From NCBI GenBank assembly GCA_030867875.1, contig JAOWCC010001589.1, positions 72,191,537 through 72,255,536 on the forward strand: DNA of 64,000 bases. The letters run 5' to 3'. Under the pieces are notes generated by a model. The model did no database searches and was not told the origin of the DNA. It saw nothing but the letters and a program-made list of their open reading frames with translations. Each line of letters begins with the position of its first letter. Positions within the stretch are counted from its first letter, which is position 1. The stretch is from Actinernus sp. WN-2022 (taxonomy: Eukaryota > Cnidaria > Anthozoa > Actiniaria > Actinernidae). Position numbers and translations under genes: made by a program. Below, piece by piece: positions 60,546 to 64,000 of this stretch.

Positions 60546-60593
60546 TCATTTATAAAATAGTTTCGATAGTACGCGCGCTGTGATTGGCTGTAA

Positions 60594-60823
60594 GCCGTGT
60601 TTCTATAACTCTATAGAAACATAGACAGTTGAGCGCGCGCTTGAGCTAGTTGTGAGAATTTACGTTTTAGTTATCAAATTAAGCGAGCGTTTCCGTGCTT
60701 TTATTCGTTTATTTTATAAAGGAAATAGAAAACATTTTCCCCTTGTTTCTATAGAGTTATAGAAACACTTGTGGAAGTTTGGAAGAACTCCCACTCGTGT
60801 TTCTATAACTCTATAGAAACACG
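60594..60823. repeat. Three copies of a TTTCTATAACTCTATAGAAA palindrome
   Basis: GTTTCTATAACTCTATAGAAAC occurs at ~60599, in inverse at ~60744, and at ~60798. The last two are part of a larger inverted pair with GAAATAGAAAACATTTTCCC / GGGAAATGTTTTCTATTTC. It may be a palindromic element or target-preferring insertion. Confidence 0.75.
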
Positions 60824-60865
60824 GGAAATGTTTTCTATTTCTTAAATAGAATTTGCGCTATATAA

Positions 60866-61390
60866 AGAGGGTCCACAATAGGTTTGGCGGGATGGCGGGA
60901 TCGGGCTTATTTCGAGGGTGGGATTCGGGATGCGAGCTAAAAACAGGAGTGGGACGCGGGATTTCAGGTACGAGCGGGAAGCGGGATTTCATGTTTTTGA
61001 GGGGGCGGGAAGCGGGATACGGGATTATAATTTCCACGTGACCGTGTGTTTAATGCAGATTAACTCTTCAAAACGAACAATCTTCGTCTTCCATATGTCA
61101 ACAGCATGTCGCGTACCGTTTGTGTGACTTTGCGTGTTCGTCCAAGGGTCAGAAACATCATCAAATCGTGTTTAGTCTGTTTACTTGGCAGCTATCCGGA
61201 TTTTAATGAAGGTGGGTATTTCATGTTATCATTATTGTAATAATTAACGCAGAAAAAAAATTGTAGTTAAAAAAATAAGGGTGGGATAGGGATTTCAACG
61301 TAAAGAAGTCTAAAGAAGGGTGGGATGGTGGGATTAAGAGAAAAAATGAAGTGGGAAAGCGAGATCTGAGGACCCTATTGTGGACCCTCT
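60866..61390. mobile_element. TIR element with GCGGGATT motif interior
   Basis: AGAGGGTCCACAATAGG at the left and its inverse at the right. The interior repeats GCGGGAT, GGGTGGGAT and AAGCGGGATT on one strand. TA-rich flanks. No coding capacity. Confidence 0.75.
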
Positions 61391-61432
61391 ATAAACTGAA
61401 TACTTTTTTTAAAGTAAGATGCGTGCGTGGGT

Positions 61433-62746
61433 GATCTGTACAGGTCCGCAAATGATCCCGGTCCGCAAATGATCCCGGCCCGCAAATGATCCCAGGCCCG
61501 CAAATGATCCCGCTCCGCAAATGATCCCCATTGGGACCGCAAATGATCCCCATTGGGACCTCAAATGATCCCGTGAAAAAATATGGAATGGCATGGATTT
61601 TTGCCACTGGACAGTGGATCTGTACAGGTCCGCAAATGATCCCAAAATTGGACCGCAAGTGATCCCGGCTCGCAAATGATCCCCATTGGGATTCCATGCC
61701 ATTTGGAATGGCATGGAATCTGGTCGTTGGATTCAATGTTTTAGAAATCAAAATATTCGCATAAAGTTCTTTTTCATACAAACGGTACCTTCTACGGGTG
61801 GCTCGTCAGGACGAATTTCTTTTATTTTTCAAATCCTGGGTTAATTCATTAATTTTTAGATGTTTTTTGTTAATAATCCCGAGTTTTTATAGTTTTTCTT
61901 AATCGGGAGCATACTGACTCTAAGTTGAAATTAAAGAAATTAAAGTTAAGAATAAATAACCCGTAGTATGGTGGCTTGTTTGGCCCATTCAAAAATAGTT
62001 TTTTTAACCCGAGTTACTTTTTCAAACACAAAACAATTTTTTTGGGGGAAAAAGAACATTATTTGCTTTGGTAAAAAAATTACCAATTTGAGATTTTTTG
62101 AGATTTTTTTTCTTAATCCCGAGTTCCTCGGTAATCCAGAGTTCTTAATCCCGAGTCCTTCGTCGACCGTTCTTATTACCACAAACCGGTTAGGCTTTTT
62201 TTAATAATTGGGTCAATTATTCTGACTCAATTTGGTTTTCATTTCTAGATATCTCATCCTGCTTGTCAGTATCTCCTATTTACAACACACAAGGAAACAA
62301 TTTCAAAGCGATACCAAAAGTAATAACAAGCGTATTAGCCAGGAGCGAGCATAATCGCGCCTTGTTCACAAGTGTCAATTACAGACACTGCGAAGGCTGT
62401 CAAGATTTTATGGACAGGTGTGATCCGGGAATTATAGGAATGAGTTCGCCCTCTGGTTGGTCGAAAGCGTGACGTCATGGAGGTTTTGATGGACATGTGT
62501 TAAAGGGGGTTCCCTATCGGAGCCAATGGTTAAAAATCATTACATCATTATTAAAATCTGTTAAAATGTTTCTTTCATTCATACTTTTGATCCACTATCC
62601 AGCGGTAAAAATTCCATGCCATTCCATGTTTTTTTCACGGGATCATTTGCGGTCCCCATTGGGGATCATTTGCGGTCCATTTTGGGGGTCATTTGCGGGC
62701 CTGGGATCATTTGCGGGCCGGGATCATTTGCGGACCTGTACAGATC
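61433..62746. mobile_element. ~1.3-kb inverted pair built from CCGCAAATGATCCC arrays
   Basis: The left arm begins GATCTGTACAGG and holds seven copies of CCGCAAATGATCCC, followed by CATGGATTTTTGCCACTGG; the right arm is the inverse with five copies. A second three-copy array restarts at 61617 with GATCTGTACAGGTCCGC. Between the arms is ~900 bp of AT-rich sequence with scattered AATCCCGAGT words. No transposase. Confidence 0.82.
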
Positions 62747-62749
62747 TCT

Positions 62750-63255
62750 ATGACAGCTGTACTTTCCTGGCTTCTTTTATAAATTGACTATAGCTAGATC
62801 TTTGAAAGTGCCTGAAAATATTTAATAAGTACAAAATACAAGCAGGTGATTGGCTAATGACAGTGCTTTATTAGTAACCACGGCACAATGTGCTCTCAGT
62901 TCAAGGGAATATTAAACATGTTACAGACGTTATGTTTGTGTTTTATTGACACATACATAGAGGATATTACACGGTGGTGAGAAGATATGAAGTTTATCCT
63001 TGAGAGTCGAAAACATTTCACGAGTGAGCGCAGCAAACAAACAAACTTCTTCGTGATCTTTCTAAGCTGTTCTGGGGACTGGGAGTTTCATCGGGTTTTC
63101 TTGTCTCTTCGTTGCAGTCGAGAAAATCTTTAGAGAGTTTTAGATCGTATTTGGCTTTTTGTGCTCGGAATATTCATTGTCATGCAATTCATTTAAGCTG
63201 TTTACATCTTCCTCTGTGATTTTCAAAAACCTGCCGCCATCTTTGTAGTTCAAAA
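62750..63255. other. No feature recognised
   Basis: GAGAAGATATGAAGTTTATC and TTCACGAGTGAGCGCAGC at 62979-63022 echo the repeat at 22310-22400. Nothing else. Confidence 0.4.
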
Positions 63256-63261
63256 GGCGGC

Positions 63262-63470
63262 AAACGTGACGTCATCGATATTTTCACTAGTGAGGATATG
63301 GAAAATACGCTACTCAGTACCCGGATGTAGTTCGTATGAGTTGTATGAGTGGCTTATTTATCAGTAAACGTGACGTCATCGATATTTTCACTGGTGAGGA
63401 TATGGAAAATACGCTACTCAGTACCCGGATGTAGTTCGTATGAGTTCTATGAGTGGTTTATTTATCAGTA
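63262..63470. repeat. Tandem duplication, 103-bp unit, two copies
   Basis: AAACGTGACGTCATCGATAT and onward to TTATTTATCAGT is repeated with only a few changes. Each unit holds one TGACGTCA. Confidence 0.92.
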
Positions 63471-63556
63471 AAACACTGTCGTCTATATAATAAAGGCACT
63501 TACTGACTGTACGATGAACTCAAAATTACTTCATACTGCATTTGGCCTTATTTTTC

Positions 63557-63840
63557 GTTCATCGTACAGTCATCGCGTGCCTGTATTTGTCAATAAATAC
63601 GTACGCCAGTCTCTAACCCTTAATTATTGTTTGTTCATCGTACAGTCATCGCGTGCCTGTATTTGTCAGTAAACACGCACGCCAGTCTCTAACCCTTAAT
63701 TATTGTTTGTTCATCGTACAGTCAGCGCGTGCCTGTATTTGTCAGTAAACACTCACGCCAGTCTCTAATCCTTAATTATTGTTTGTTCATCGTACATCAT
63801 CGCGTGCCTGTATTTGTCAATAAACATGCACGCCAGTCCT
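63557..63840. repeat. Tandem repeat, 76-bp unit, ~3.7 copies
   Basis: GTTCATCGTACAGTCATCGC starts units at 63557, 63633, 63709 and 63785; each contains GTGCCTGTATTTGTCA and ACGCCAGTCTCTAACCC. Unit ends GTAAACACGCACGCC vary. It is not CRISPR: no unique spacers. Confidence 0.92.
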
Positions 63841-64000
63841 TAATCTTTTAATACGTGTATACCTCGACAGTATAATAAAATATTATTAAAAAGATTTAAA
63901 TGAGTTATCGCTCATCAACAATGAGGAATTGTTCTTAATCATAAGACCGTTAGATATTTACAAGTTTTACTTTTTCAGTCCCATGATGTCCAATTTATTT

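Noticed and set aside
63557..63840. CRISPR array
   Set aside because: The 76-bp units are contiguous tandem repeats without unique spacers, in a eukaryotic context.

Overview
This window looks like AT-rich nuclear DNA from a marine invertebrate, most likely an anthozoan cnidarian (coral or sea anemone). There are no bacterial operons or ribosome binding sites. The one multi-exon gene has GT-AG introns and an architecture (signal peptide, PAN/Apple, EGF, fibrinogen-like) that I associate with cnidarian secreted proteins. The rest is dense eukaryotic transposon debris: 5'-truncated non-LTR retrotransposons, a Penelope-like fragment with hammerhead-type motifs, tRNA-derived SINEs, and dozens of foldback or MITE-like elements. 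The taxonomic call is an inference.

Two host genes can be supported. On the minus strand a secreted multidomain protein gene runs from a signal-peptide exon at 31608-31482 through a PAN/Apple exon (24490-24282), an EGF exon (22856-22727) and two fibrinogen-like exons (17006-16883 and 15617-15132, with the stop). Splice phases agree at every junction that can be tested; one short linking exon between the EGF and fibrinogen-like parts was not found. A second, decayed copy of the signal-peptide exon lies in intron 1 at 26245-26120. On the plus strand an intact single-exon gene at 43776-45278 encodes a 500-residue MFSD8/CLN7-like major facilitator transporter.

Layout. 0-4 kb: a 548-bp TIR element, a C/G-run-ended element with an 8-bp target duplication, LINE remains, and a Penelope-like fragment with a hammerhead-type motif. 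4-14.9 kb: a stack of TIR elements, some nested, ending in a 443-bp near-perfect palindrome. 15-32 kb: the secreted-protein gene, its introns filled with MITEs, SINEs and a LINE. 32-43 kb: LINEs, SINEs, MITEs, a well-formed type I hammerhead ribozyme motif inside a foldback element, and a poly-G-ended element. 43-45.3 kb: the transporter. 45.3-51.4 kb: nested MITEs. 51.4-56.2 kb: a LINE fragment, a 21-bp minisatellite, and a 118-bp satellite that carries a LINE, which in turn carries a second copy of the first element. 56-64 kb: SINEs, palindromes, elements built from short motif arrays, and 103-bp and 76-bp tandem repeats.

The strongest unusual signals are the hammerhead ribozyme in the 38.8-39.3 kb foldback, the three-level nest at 52.8-56.2 kb with target duplications that let empty sites be read off, and a recurring design in which unrelated TIR elements have interiors made mostly of a short family-specific motif repeated many times.
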